64,000 nt of DNA, taken from assembly GCF_030813355.1 (NCBI RefSeq), contig NZ_JAUSUD010000010.1:1-64000 (forward strand), written 5' to 3'. This document shows, one piece after another, positions 45,809 through 55,335 of this stretch (the stretch's first letter is position 1; each line of letters starts with the position of its first letter). Source of the stretch: Metabacillus malikii. GTDB lineage: Bacteria; Bacillota; Bacilli; Bacillales; Bacillaceae. Below the pieces are notes generated by a model, which was not told the DNA's origin, searched no databases, and saw only the letters and a list, made by a program, of their open reading frames with translations. The position numbers and the translations under genes are program-made.

Positions 45809-47005
45809 ATGAGTAGAAAACGTCTCTTTACTTCTGAATCTGTAACTGAAGGTCATCCGGATAAAATTTGTGACCAAATTTCAGATTCAATTCTTGATGC
45901 GATTATTGAAAAGGATCCAAATGCACGTGTAGCATGTGAAACTTCTGTAACGACAGGATTAGTGTTAGTTGCAGGGGAAATTACAACAAGTACATATGTG
46001 GATATTCCAAAAATTGTTCGTGATACGATTAAAGGTATTGGCTATACTCGTGCGAAATATGGCTTTGATGCAGAAACATGTGCCGTATTAACATCAATTG
46101 ATGAGCAATCAGCTGATATTGCGCAAGGAGTGGACCGTGCCCTTGAATCACGTGAAGGTACGATGTCTGATGAAGAAATAGAAGCAATTGGTGCAGGTGA
46201 CCAAGGTCTAATGTTTGGCTTTGCATGTAATGAAACAGCTGAATTAATGCCATTGCCGATTTCATTAGCTCATAAGCTTTCACGTCGATTAACAGAAGTA
46301 CGTAAGGAGGATATTCTTCCTTACTTACGTCCCGACGGAAAAACACAGGTCACAGTTGAATATGACGAAAATGATAAACCAGTTCGGATTGATACGATTG
46401 TTATTTCAACACAGCATCATCCAGAAATATCATTAGAGCAAATTCAACGAAATGTAAAAGAATATGTTATTAATCCTGTTGTACCTGCTGAATTAATTGA
46501 TGAACAGACAAAATATTTTATTAATCCAACAGGTCGATTTGTCATCGGTGGACCACAAGGAGATGCCGGTTTAACTGGACGTAAAATCATTGTTGATACA
46601 TATGGCGGCTATGCACGTCATGGTGGTGGCGCATTTTCGGGTAAAGATGCGACAAAGGTTGACCGGTCGGCAGCATATGCAGCAAGATATGTTGCGAAAA
46701 ATATTGTTGCTTCCGGTTTAGCAGATAAATGCGAAGTCCAATTAGCCTATGCAATTGGTGTTGCTCAGCCAGTATCGATAGCTGTTGATACGTTTGGTAC
46801 AGGCAAAGTATCTGAGGATGTTTTAGTAGAAGTTGTCCGCAGCAACTTTGATTTACGTCCTGCTGGAATCATCAAAATGCTTGATCTACGTCGCCCAATC
46901 TATAAGCAAACAGCTGCTTATGGACACTTCGGCCGCAACGACTTAGACCTACCATGGGAACGAACAGACAAAGCAGATATATTAAGTTCACAAGCACTAA
47001 GATAA
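45809..47005 (+). CDS. metK: S-adenosylmethionine synthetase MetK
   Basis: Makes SAM from methionine and ATP. 398 residues. Signatures: [19 protein letters not shown] (about 7-25), [16 protein letters not shown] (about 118-133), and [23 protein letters not shown] (about 260-282). Strong site GAGGAGGAG before ATG. Controlled by an S-box riboswitch with terminator 500 bp upstream; a dispersed repeat lies in between. asnB follows as in B. subtilis. Confidence 0.98.
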   Translation: MSRKRLFTSESVTEGHPDKICDQISDSILDAIIEKDPNARVACETSVTTGLVLVAGEITTSTYVDIPKIVRDTIKGIGYTRAKYGFDAETCAVLTSIDEQSADIAQGVDRALESREGTMSDEEIEAIGAGDQGLMFGFACNETAELMPLPISLAHKLSRRLTEVRKEDILPYLRPDGKTQVTVEYDENDKPVRIDTIVISTQHHPEISLEQIQRNVKEYVINPVVPAELIDEQTKYFINPTGRFVIGGPQGDAGLTGRKIIVDTYGGYARHGGGAFSGKDATKVDRSAAYAARYVAKNIVASGLADKCEVQLAYAIGVAQPVSIAVDTFGTGKVSEDVLVEVVRSNFDLRPAGIIKMLDLRRPIYKQTAAYGHFGRNDLDLPWERTDKADILSSQALR

Positions 47006-47008
47006 TGA

Positions 47009-47204
47009 AGCATGGGGACGGTTCTCTTGCTTCCTTTTCTAGGAAAAGGAAGCAAAAAGAACCGTTCTTTGCTTCTTCTTTTCAATTTGCAGTCATATTA
47101 TAATTGAGAAGATTATGGGAATAAGTGGGTTAGCCTAAAAAGATTCTTTATGAGCAATTTTTAAGCAATGAAGCAGAAGAACCGTCCCCCTGCTTCCGAA
47201 ACGG
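47009..47204. repeat. GGGGACGGTTCT palindromic repeats flanking the metK-ytkA gap
   Basis: GGGGACGGTTCTCTTGCTTCC (without its last base a 20-mer) begins near 47014, and a large hairpin runs on with GGAAAAGGAAGCAAAAAGAA then CCGTTC. At 47174-47196 AGAACCGTCCCCCTGCTTCC is a second, inverted copy. The first hairpin ends in T-rich sequence and can terminate metK. Such GGGACGGTTCT motifs recur in Bacillaceae, possibly REP-like (inference). Confidence 0.7.
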
Positions 47205-47215
47205 AGATGAATTGA

Positions 47216-47689
47216 TTGAAAAAAAGGTTACTAGTTTTCTTGTTGTTGTTGTTGGGTATGGTAGTTTTCACTGCTTGTCAGGAGTCAGAAGACCATAACA
47301 AACATGAAACAAATAGTCAGGATGATGAAGTCTTGGCACCGAGAGTTGAAATTGTCGTAGCGGAAAAGGCAGAGAAAAATCAAGATGTTCCGATCGCTGC
47401 CAAAGTTTATTATGGAGAAGAGCTAGTTGATGATGCAGAGGTTCGTTTTGAAATAAAACGCAACGATGAGTCAGAGGAAATTGACGCTAAACTAGCTGAA
47501 ACCGGTACATACGAAATTACTTATCAATTTAAAGAAGATGGGATTTATACAATTATCGCTCACACTGATGTTCGAAAAATCCACACGATGCCATCAACAG
47601 ATATTCAAATTGGTGAGATTGACGAAGCAATGAAAAAAGAACATGAAGATGCACAAACGAATAATGGTACACATCACGACCATGAGTAA
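47216..47689 (+). CDS. ytkA: YtkA-like/FixH-family lipoprotein
   Basis: 157 residues, lipoprotein with signal ending VVFTACQ (Cys about 21). The mature domain is an Ig-like YtkA/FixH fold: VPIAAKVYYGEELVDDAEVRFEIKR and GTYEITYQFKEDGIYTIIAHTDV. A His/Asp-rich tail (HHDHE) and early DHNKHE could bind metal. TTG 47216 follows GGAGATGAATTGA. The family is linked to copper or respiratory functions in some species; not shown here. A strong terminator follows. Confidence 0.85.
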   Translation: MKKRLLVFLLLLLGMVVFTACQESEDHNKHETNSQDDEVLAPRVEIVVAEKAEKNQDVPIAAKVYYGEELVDDAEVRFEIKRNDESEEIDAKLAETGTYEITYQFKEDGIYTIIAHTDVRKIHTMPSTDIQIGEIDEAMKKEHEDAQTNNGTHHDHE

Positions 47690-47697
47690 AAACGAAG

Positions 47698-47736
47698 GAA
47701 GCTGGAGACATTAAATCGTCTCCAGCTTCTTTATTT
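47698..47736 (+). terminator. Terminator after the YtkA-like gene
   Basis: GAAGCTGGAGAC-ATTAAATC-GTCTCCAGCTTC, a 12-bp perfect stem, then TTTATTT. Confidence 0.93.
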
Positions 47737-47859
47737 GTAGAAAAATAGAAAAAATATCATTTTTTTGTCTTTTTTTGAAACAATTTCTTTTTCGTTACGT
47801 CTTATTTTTGTTAATACAAATTTAGGAATTTCGATATAAAAGAATGGTTGGTGAGTAAG

Positions 47860-49755
47860 ATGTGTGGTTTTGTTGGAGGTATATATAACGAAGAAACACT
47901 AGTTCATAATGAACGTTTGGATAGATTTAAGGAAGCAAATCTAGCGATAGAACATCGGGGACCAGATGATGAAGGGTACTACCATGATGAACATGTATCA
48001 ATGGCCTTTCGTAGATTAAGTATTATTGATATCGAACATGGTCATCAGCCATTTCGTTATGAGCATGACCGTTACATTATGACGTTTAATGGTGAGATAT
48101 ATAATCATGTTGAATTACGCGAGCTTTTAAATAGCTGGGGGATTACTTGTGAGACAAGTAGTGATACGGAGGTAATTATCGCCCTATATGCAGCGATTGG
48201 AAAAGATGTTGTTTATAAACTAAGAGGAATGTTTTCATTTATCATTTGGGATAAAGTGGAAAAGACCTTATTTGGAGCTCGTGACCACTTTGGGATAAAA
48301 CCTCTCTACTATATTGACCGCCAAGATGCAATGTTCTTCGCGTCAGAAAGTAAAAGTTTATTACCATTAATAGACCGATTAGAATTGGACAAAGTAGCGT
48401 TCCAACAATATTTAGCATTTCAATATGTTCCTGAGCCGATGACGATGGATACCCATATCAAAAAGGTTCCACCAGGACATTATTTTATTAAAAAAGCCGG
48501 TATGAGTAAGTGTGAGTTCACAGCTTATTGGAAACCGAGCTTAAAGCCTGTAACAAATACGAATGAAAAATCTGCAAAAGATGCGATCCGAAATGCAATG
48601 ACTGATTCCGTTGAGAAACATATGCGCAGTGACGTTCCAGTAGGAGCGTTTTTGTCGGGTGGTGTTGATTCCACCATTACAGTATCTTTAGCAAAGAAAC
48701 TGAATCCAACATTAAAAACATTTACTGTCGGCTTCGAGCATGAACAATATAGTGAGGTAGATGTAGCAGAAAGAACCGCAGATATTTTGAAGACAAATCA
48801 TACGACGGTCCTCGTAAGTCCTGAGGAATTTATCGAAGAATTACCAAAAATTATTTGGCATATGGATGATCCGGTAGCGGACCCTGCTTCAATTCCGTTG
48901 TATTTTATCGCCCGAGAAGCTAGCAAACATGTAAAAGTTGTTCTATCAGGTGAAGGGGCCGATGAGCTTTTTGGAGGGTATAATATTTATAAAGAGCCAA
49001 TTGATTTAGCAATGTGGGGCCATATTCCAGCATGGATGAAACGAGCATTACTGACTACTTCTTCTCATATTCCAGATGGAGTTAAAGGAAAAAGCTTTAT
49101 TTATCGTGGTTGTACAGGTTTAGCGGACCGTTATATTGGAAATGCCCATATTTTCAAAGAAACGGAAATTGCAAAGGTGATAGCTTATGAGATGAATACA
49201 AGCTATCATACGATTACAAAGCCTATTTTTGAAGCAGCTAGCCATTTAGACGATGTTAGTAAGATGCAATTAATTGATATGTATACATGGCTTCGTGGAG
49301 ATATCTTGATGAAAGCAGACAGAATGACGATGGCGAATTCATTAGAGCTCCGTGTACCGTTCTTAGATAAAGATGTCTTTAAAGTAGCCTCCCAGCTTCC
49401 GACATCAACTAAAATCGCAAATGGCACAACGAAGGCGATTTTAAGAAAAGCATTTGAGGACATCATACCTGAGCATGTCGTAAATCGTAGAAAACTAGGA
49501 TTTCCTGTCCCTATTCGTATTTGGTTAAAGAATGAATTATTTGATTGGACGATGAATCTATTAAATAATAGCCCGACAGAGCACATCATTAATAAACAAT
49601 ATGTAAAACAATTGTTAGAACAGCACCGTTTAGGAAAGCAAGATAATAGTCGAAAGCTCTGGACTGTCATAACTTTCTTGCTATGGCACAGCCAATTTAT
49701 CGAAGGCAACATTCCAGTAAAAACAAACAAGCAACAAGTAGAACTCATAAAATAA
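47860..49755 (+). CDS. asnB: Asparagine synthetase (glutamine-hydrolysing) AsnB
   Basis: Makes asparagine from aspartate, ATP and glutamine. About 631 residues. Class II glutaminase domain with Cys directly after the initiator (MCGFVGGIYNEE), IEHRGPDDEG and FNGEIYNH. The synthetase domain has PP-loop FLSGGVDSTITV (about 263), SGEGADELFGGY and the C-terminal RRKLGFPVP. The processed start at ATG 47860 is required to expose Cys; upstream TTG/GTG are rejected. The ribosome site is weak (GGTTGGTGAG). Confidence 0.97.
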   Translation: MCGFVGGIYNEETLVHNERLDRFKEANLAIEHRGPDDEGYYHDEHVSMAFRRLSIIDIEHGHQPFRYEHDRYIMTFNGEIYNHVELRELLNSWGITCETSSDTEVIIALYAAIGKDVVYKLRGMFSFIIWDKVEKTLFGARDHFGIKPLYYIDRQDAMFFASESKSLLPLIDRLELDKVAFQQYLAFQYVPEPMTMDTHIKKVPPGHYFIKKAGMSKCEFTAYWKPSLKPVTNTNEKSAKDAIRNAMTDSVEKHMRSDVPVGAFLSGGVDSTITVSLAKKLNPTLKTFTVGFEHEQYSEVDVAERTADILKTNHTTVLVSPEEFIEELPKIIWHMDDPVADPASIPLYFIAREASKHVKVVLSGEGADELFGGYNIYKEPIDLAMWGHIPAWMKRALLTTSSHIPDGVKGKSFIYRGCTGLADRYIGNAHIFKETEIAKVIAYEMNTSYHTITKPIFEAASHLDDVSKMQLIDMYTWLRGDILMKADRMTMANSLELRVPFLDKDVFKVASQLPTSTKIANGTTKAILRKAFEDIIPEHVVNRRKLGFPVPIRIWLKNELFDWTMNLLNNSPTEHIINKQYVKQLLEQHRLGKQDNSRKLWTVITFLLWHSQFIEGNIPVKTNKQQVELIK

Positions 49756-50282
49756 TAAATTATCATAAACGTAGTTATCATTTCCTTAACTACATACATT
49801 TATATAAAAAGTGGACGGGCTAAATAGCTCTTCACATAGCTGCAAAGTAGGGGTCATGCAACGATTGTATTCTTTGAAACAATTGCTTTAACGTATCTAT
49901 AATTTTGGATTTAATCTACTTACTTACCCTTAAAAGAAGTTGAATTGAGGTATGGGAAAGTGGCATGACTCATAAAGTGAAAGGAGGTTCATATTTAACA
50001 TATGAGCTTCTTTTTATTAGTGTTTAGTAAATTACAAAACCCTAGCACTTTGGCTAAGCGCTCGACATCCAGCTTTTGATCCCGCCCTTCGAAGTCAGAA
50101 TGCCTTCTTTGTTTCTATTCTAAATCGTTTTGAGCTTGCATAGCTTATTATGGTGCTGCTCACAGTTATTCTGTTAGTTCCAAGAAATAAGGAAATTTAA
50201 TTCCAAAAATGTAGATGATTAATAGAAAAATAATGTTAAAATAGTTTTTGTTGGAAGAATTGTCTATTAGGAGGGTAAATGT
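49756..50282. other. Intergenic region after asnB with terminator
   Basis: GAGGTTCATAT (49984-49994) pairs with ATATGAGCTTC (50000-50010) through two G-U pairs and is followed by TTTTTATT, a terminator. The rest is AT-rich; no ORF with a ribosome site is seen. TAGGAGGG at 50269-50276 serves the next gene. Confidence 0.7.
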
Positions 50283-51185
50283 GTGAATACACAATTAAAT
50301 AAACCTAAAGGGTTTGGTGAAATTTTAGATTTCACATTTCAATTAGCAAGAAAACGTTTCACGGATTTCTTTCTTATTTTATTACTATTAGTTGGACCGA
50401 TTTATTTAATCGAGGCACTTATTTTATTAATAGGCGGAACTAGTTTTTTTAGAGAATCACTTTCGGAAGGGTATTGGTTTGAACAATTTTTAACACAGCT
50501 CGAGAATACAGGAACGATAGAGTCTGGGAGTATAGGTCTAACAATTGGTTATTTCATTGTAATGTTAATTGGATTCTTATTTTATCCTGTTGCACAGGCT
50601 GCAATTATTATTATGATCGACCAAATGAGAAAGAACGAGGAAGTGACTGTCGGAACTGCAATTAAACGTGCGTTTACACGGTTTTGGCCACTACTTGGAA
50701 GCAATCTGTTATTCGGATTAATCTTGGTCGGTATAGTGTTTATTCCTATTATTCTATTATCGTTAGTTAGTGGTGTTTTATTCTTTATCGTTCCGATTGT
50801 CGGTATTCTCTTGATGATTCCATTATTTTTAGGGTTAGGAGTCGGCTATCTTTTCTTAATGACAAAATGGAGCTTTTATTTTGGCTCTGTGACATTAAAG
50901 GAAGGGACACCTGGTTTAGGACGGAGTTGGCGGTTAACGAGAAAACAAACGTGGAAGCTAGTTGGTCTTTATGTCATTTTTTTATTAATTATTATGTGTG
51001 TGAGTAATGCTGTACAAATTACAGCAACCTTGCTGTTAGGTAATAGTGTGCTACAATCAATAATCGTTAATTTAGTTACATTAGTAACAACGGTAATCTT
51101 CTCGGTAGGATATGCTGTTATGTATTTAGATTTGAAAATAAGACATGATGCAGATGATTTAAAAGATTTACTTGATGAGTATTAA
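50283..51185 (+). CDS. Membrane protein, GDPD-anchor-domain-like
   Basis: 300 residues with six membrane helices and short loops. KPKGFGEILDFTFQLARKRFTDFF at the start and SWRLTRKQTWKLVGLYVIFLL (about 217-238) resemble the glycerophosphoryl-diester phosphodiesterase membrane domain family, but no catalytic domain is attached. GTG 50283 follows TAGGAGGGTAAAT. It heads the DUF4129-DUF4350-MoxR-DUF58 cluster. Possibly an accessory membrane subunit; function unknown. Confidence 0.8.
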   Translation: MNTQLNKPKGFGEILDFTFQLARKRFTDFFLILLLLVGPIYLIEALILLIGGTSFFRESLSEGYWFEQFLTQLENTGTIESGSIGLTIGYFIVMLIGFLFYPVAQAAIIIMIDQMRKNEEVTVGTAIKRAFTRFWPLLGSNLLFGLILVGIVFIPIILLSLVSGVLFFIVPIVGILLMIPLFLGLGVGYLFLMTKWSFYFGSVTLKEGTPGLGRSWRLTRKQTWKLVGLYVIFLLIIMCVSNAVQITATLLLGNSVLQSIIVNLVTLVTTVIFSVGYAVMYLDLKIRHDADDLKDLLDEY

Positions 51186-51292
51186 TCGTTAATTTCATAG
51201 TCAAGAAGTATCCAGTTTACTGTTTCTTGACTTTTTTTCTTATGAAACATTAACTAGAGAAACGAGATGCGGTAAAGGGGGGATTACATTAT

Positions 51293-51940
51293 ATGTTGAA
51301 TGAGGAGCAGGCAAGGGAAGAGCTTACTGACATCTTAAATGGTCGGGAATATAAGGCATATGAAGAAAAACCGAACACTATATTCGAGCAATGGTGGGAA
51401 GATTTGAAAGCATGGTTTAATGAGTTTTTAAACAACATATTCCCAGACATAGAAATAACAAAAGACCATTCAGGGTCTGTTTTATTCTTTGTTGTAGTCG
51501 TTACGATTGTTTTGTTGCTATTACTCGTAACTCTATTAGTACGAAAACGGAATCGAAATCGGGCGATTCATAAAAATATGCCGTTACAGTCTATTGATGA
51601 ATTAAAATGGACCTATGAGATGCATCTTGCTGAAGCGAATAAGCTTGAGGCTACAAATAAGTACAAAAAGGCGACAAGACATATGTTTCTAGCACTGTTG
51701 TTGTACTTCCATGAAAAGGAATGGTTAATTGCACGAATATGGAAAACAAATTGGGAGTATTATGATGAATTAAAACAAGTAAAAGGAAATTGGGCACAGC
51801 AATTTTATGAGTTAGCATTATTATTTGATGAAGCAACATATGGGGAAAAGGTAGTAAAGGAACAAGAATATCGTACATACAAAAAGAATGTTCTAAAGCT
51901 CATTCAGGATGGACAAGACTTAGAGAAAAATAAACAATAG
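51293..51940 (+). CDS. DUF4129 membrane protein
   Basis: 215 residues with one membrane helix (about 62-84). N-terminal ARxEL-ILxxxEYxxYEE segment and C-terminal DUF4129 helical part (EANKLEATNKYKKATRHMFLALLLYFHEKEWL). Start ATG behind AAAGGGGGGATTACATT. Clusters with MoxR and DUF58, where DUF4129 proteins are usual partners. Function not established. Confidence 0.87.
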   Translation: MLNEEQAREELTDILNGREYKAYEEKPNTIFEQWWEDLKAWFNEFLNNIFPDIEITKDHSGSVLFFVVVVTIVLLLLLVTLLVRKRNRNRAIHKNMPLQSIDELKWTYEMHLAEANKLEATNKYKKATRHMFLALLLYFHEKEWLIARIWKTNWEYYDELKQVKGNWAQQFYELALLFDEATYGEKVVKEQEYRTYKKNVLKLIQDGQDLEKNKQ

Positions 51941-51972
51941 AATTAATAAGAGGAAAGGAGGAACGACACGAT

Positions 51973-53097
51973 TTGCAGAAATTATTACGAAATAAATGGA
52001 CATTGCTTTCAGTCCTCATCCTCATCGTTCTCGCTAGCAGCTATTACGTTGGCACAGGTCAAAAGAAATCATACCCCAATTATGTTTCACATTCCCCGGC
52101 ACCTAGTGGAGTGAAAGCATTTTATACATATTTAGATCATCACCTTGGGGCTGTCAATAGGTGGTCACACGTCCCAAATTTATTAGATAAAGATAAACAG
52201 CAACTACTCATTATGATTGAACCCACTATTACCCCTGATTCTGAAGAAGTTGAACAGTATACCCGATTTATGGAAGCAGGTAATACAATTTTACTTATGA
52301 TGGCAAATCCGAAAGATTTATTTGATACGAATATCATTTTTACAGATGATGAACAATCTTCACTGATAGTATCAGATATGAATAATCGAGTCTATGAATC
52401 AGAGATGTTGAATAATGTTTATCTAGTTCCTGAAGAGACAGATGAAGTCCTTTTACAAAGCGGAGATGGACAAACAATGGCATTGAAGCGTCCTTATGGA
52501 GATGGGGAACTCATCATCGCCAATAACCCGAACTGGATGACAAATGAGCACATATTAAAAGCGGATCATTTACCACTCGTCCTTCAATTACTAAATGAAG
52601 TTGAGGATATAAAGACAGTTTATTTCAATGAATATGTTCATGGTGATCAAGAAACTTCAATTATGAAGGTATATCCTAAGTGGTTTTTACTGCTCGTTAT
52701 CCAAGGTGGAATCATTGTCATCTTTTTCCTATGGTATCGTGGAAAGCGCTTTGGGTATATTATGGTACCGCGAGAGGAAACCGTTCGATTTAGTGATGAG
52801 CGGATAAAGGCACTTGCTGCATGGTATCTAAAAAGTGAACAATATCGTGATGCGCTCGCGATTCAAGCAGATTATTTGAAGCTACTATTACAGGAACGTT
52901 GGGGAATTCCTTATAAAACAAGCTGGTTAGATAGTGAAGGAAAGATGAGTAATAGGTCGAGGCACTCACATAAATATATTCAAAACTTTGTAGGACGCTT
53001 AACAATTCTATTACGAGAAAAAAGGATTTCAAAGAAGGATTATTTAGAATGGTCTAAACAAATAGATGAATTAAGGAAAGAGGTGGAGGAAGGATGA
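51973..53097 (+). CDS. DUF4350 membrane protein
   Basis: 374 residues: N-terminal helix (about 9-25), extracytoplasmic domain with SPAPSGVKAFYTYLDHHLGAVNRW and RPYGDGELIIANNPNW, second helix (about 236-254), then a cytosolic tail. TTG 51973 has AAAGGAGG about 10 bases upstream. Its stop overlaps the MoxR start (ATGA), so translation is coupled. Confidence 0.87.
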   Translation: MQKLLRNKWTLLSVLILIVLASSYYVGTGQKKSYPNYVSHSPAPSGVKAFYTYLDHHLGAVNRWSHVPNLLDKDKQQLLIMIEPTITPDSEEVEQYTRFMEAGNTILLMMANPKDLFDTNIIFTDDEQSSLIVSDMNNRVYESEMLNNVYLVPEETDEVLLQSGDGQTMALKRPYGDGELIIANNPNWMTNEHILKADHLPLVLQLLNEVEDIKTVYFNEYVHGDQETSIMKVYPKWFLLLVIQGGIIVIFFLWYRGKRFGYIMVPREETVRFSDERIKALAAWYLKSEQYRDALAIQADYLKLLLQERWGIPYKTSWLDSEGKMSNRSRHSHKYIQNFVGRLTILLREKRISKKDYLEWSKQIDELRKEVEEG

Positions 53098-54023
53098 ATG
53101 TAAAGCTAACATCCTTACTAGAACAATATGAATATAAAATAAAAGGGCAACAATTAAATATCAGATTGCTGCTGTCTTCGATTTTAGCAGGTGGACATGT
53201 ATTATTAGAAGGTGTACCAGGGACAGGAAAAACACAAATGGTTAAAACACTTGCAACTTTAATCGGTGGCAATTTTTCGCGGATCCAGTTTACACCAGAC
53301 CTCCTGCCAAGTGATATTACTGGTAGTACGATCTACAATATGAAAGAAGGCACGTTTGAAACATTAAAAGGTCCTATTTTTACAAACATTTTATTGGCAG
53401 ATGAAATCAATCGTACACCAGCTAAAACACAGGCAGCACTTTTAGAAGCGATGGAGGAAAAACAGGTGACAATTCACGGTGAAACGTATTCTCTACCTGA
53501 AGTTTTCTTTGTCGTGGCAACTCAGAATCCGATTGAATTCGAAGGGACATATCCATTACCAGAAGCGCAACAGGACCGATTTTTATTTAAACTAGAGGTT
53601 CATTTTCCGTCATTAGAAGAAGAGCTTAATGTTTTAAAACAGGTGTTAGAAAATAAGCAAATAGTTGGGACAGAGACTTCAATTTTAACAATTGATGAGT
53701 TCTTATCAATAAGAAAGGAAATTGAGCAAGTGACGATAGGAGATTCCGTCCTTGATTATATGATGAAGCTGGTACGCAAAACACGTGAGACAGAGGCGAT
53801 ACGCTTCGGTGCAAGTACACGTGCGGCAATATCAATTGGAAGGGCAAGCAAGGCGTGGGCCTATTTATCCGGACGTGATTATGTTACACCAGATGATGTG
53901 AAGATGGTTGCAAAACCAGGGTTAAGACACCGCATTCAATTATCTCCACATGTAGAATTGGAGGGAGCAACCGTTGACCAAATCATTGACGAGCTTGTGG
54001 GGTCGATTCCTGTTCCAAGATAG
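53094..54023 (+). CDS. MoxR-family AAA+ ATPase
   Basis: 309 residues. Walker A LEGVPGTGKTQ (about 38-48), Walker B LLADEINR (about 101-108), sensor ATQNPIEFEGTYPLPEAQQDRF (about 142-163), and the C-terminal lid with RFGASTRAAIS. MoxR ATPases act with DUF58 proteins, often as chaperone-like assembly factors. Overlaps DUF4350 by 4 bases and the DUF58 gene by 50. Confidence 0.95.
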   Translation: MNVKLTSLLEQYEYKIKGQQLNIRLLLSSILAGGHVLLEGVPGTGKTQMVKTLATLIGGNFSRIQFTPDLLPSDITGSTIYNMKEGTFETLKGPIFTNILLADEINRTPAKTQAALLEAMEEKQVTIHGETYSLPEVFFVVATQNPIEFEGTYPLPEAQQDRFLFKLEVHFPSLEEELNVLKQVLENKQIVGTETSILTIDEFLSIRKEIEQVTIGDSVLDYMMKLVRKTRETEAIRFGASTRAAISIGRASKAWAYLSGRDYVTPDDVKMVAKPGLRHRIQLSPHVELEGATVDQIIDELVGSIPVPR

Positions 54024-55335
54024 AGGAGTTTTACCAACATTTCGATTTGTCTATGTTTATATCGCTTTGTCTGCGTTACTCCTTGTTACTACTTTATGGG
54101 ACGCATCATGGACATTTGTTGTTATTATCAACACGCTTTTTATTTTACTCAGTTTCTTTGATTTATTTTTTTCTCCACACAAGCAAGAATTGGCGTTCAG
54201 TCGGAATCTCGTCCATGAATTAGAAAGAGGGAAAACATATCAAGTTGACATAGCAATTGAAAATCGTTCGAAGTATCCGATTTGTTTTCGTTTTAAAGAT
54301 GGTATTCCACAGTCATTTACAAGAGAAGAATTGCCATTCAAAGGTAAAATAGGTGCTCAGACTGCTGTTGTTGCCTCCTACAACACAAAAGCAACGGTAA
54401 GAGGGAAATACAAGATTGAAAAGCTCTATTTTCGATATACAAGTTTACTAGGTTTATGGGAGAAACAAGTAACTCTCAAAATTGAGGATGAAATGAAAGT
54501 TATTCCGGATTTAACAGAGACAAAGCAATATCTAGAAGATGCGCAAAAGTTTTTACTACATGAAGGTGTAAACATTCGGAAGCATCATAGTGGAAGTGGA
54601 GAGTTTTCAAAGATTCGTTCCTTTGTTGTTGGGGACGACCCACGCAAAATCAATTGGCGTCAAACTGCAAAACTCCAAGAAGTTATGACAAATGAATATG
54701 AGCCAGAGCATGGGAAGAATGTGACTATTTTAATAGACTGCGGGAGAATGATGGGGGCAGAATTAACAAAAACGAATCGCATGGAAAAAGCTGTGGAAGC
54801 TGCGTTAACGGTGACTGCTGCAGCATTGCAAAAAGGGGATTATGTTGCGGTTATTGCATTTTCTAAAGATATAAAAGTTTATGTTCCACCGGGTAAAGGG
54901 ATGGCACATCTGCAAACGATCCTACAAGCAATCTATCATATTGAAGTAGATGCTGCTGAATCAAACTATGCTGCTGTTTTTACATATTTACAAAGTATTC
55001 AAAAAAAGCGGAGTTTTATTATATTATTTAGTGATGTTCGAACCTTCCTTTATGAAGAGAACGCCTTAATTTATTTAAAACGAATTAGACAACGTCATTA
55101 TTTTTTAGTGCTTGGAATTGAGGATGAAATGATTAAGGGTAAGGTAAAATTAGACCCAACAAACGTAGAGCTGGCGATGATGAAGAGCGTTGCCCAGCAG
55201 CAAGTACTAATCAAAAAGCGGGAAAAAGCTAAGTGGGAAAAACAGGGCCTGCAAATGATTGAGGCCCAGGAAGATAAGCTTGCTACTGCAGCGGTTACTG
55301 CATATATTGACTTGATGAATCGAGGGCTCTTGTAG
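53974..55335 (+). CDS. DUF58 protein with VWA-like domain
   Basis: 453 residues: two membrane helices (about 23-62), then a beta domain and the DUF58 motif GSGEFSKIRSFVVGDDPRKINWRQTAK (about 207-233), followed by a VWA-like part with TILIDCGRMMG as the metal site. TTG 53974 follows GGAGGG at 9 bases and lies inside the MoxR gene. The 3' end overlaps the opposing spoIIM-like gene by 41 bases. Partner of MoxR. Confidence 0.9.
   Translation: MTKSLTSLWGRFLFQDRGVLPTFRFVYVYIALSALLLVTTLWDASWTFVVIINTLFILLSFFDLFFSPHKQELAFSRNLVHELERGKTYQVDIAIENRSKYPICFRFKDGIPQSFTREELPFKGKIGAQTAVVASYNTKATVRGKYKIEKLYFRYTSLLGLWEKQVTLKIEDEMKVIPDLTETKQYLEDAQKFLLHEGVNIRKHHSGSGEFSKIRSFVVGDDPRKINWRQTAKLQEVMTNEYEPEHGKNVTILIDCGRMMGAELTKTNRMEKAVEAALTVTAAALQKGDYVAVIAFSKDIKVYVPPGKGMAHLQTILQAIYHIEVDAAESNYAAVFTYLQSIQKKRSFIILFSDVRTFLYEENALIYLKRIRQRHYFLVLGIEDEMIKGKVKLDPTNVELAMMKSVAQQQVLIKKREKAKWEKQGLQMIEAQEDKLATAAVTAYIDLMNRGLL

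Noticed and set aside
49206-49799. 197-residue ORF antisense to asnB
   Set aside because: It overlaps the conserved C-terminal half of asnB on the other strand, has no ribosome site and reads as a Cys/Ser-rich shadow.
53974-54060. MoxR-DUF58 gene fusion or frameshift
   Set aside because: The moxR gene has its own stop at 54023 and the DUF58 frame has its own start with a good ribosome site; overlapping genes are normal in this family.
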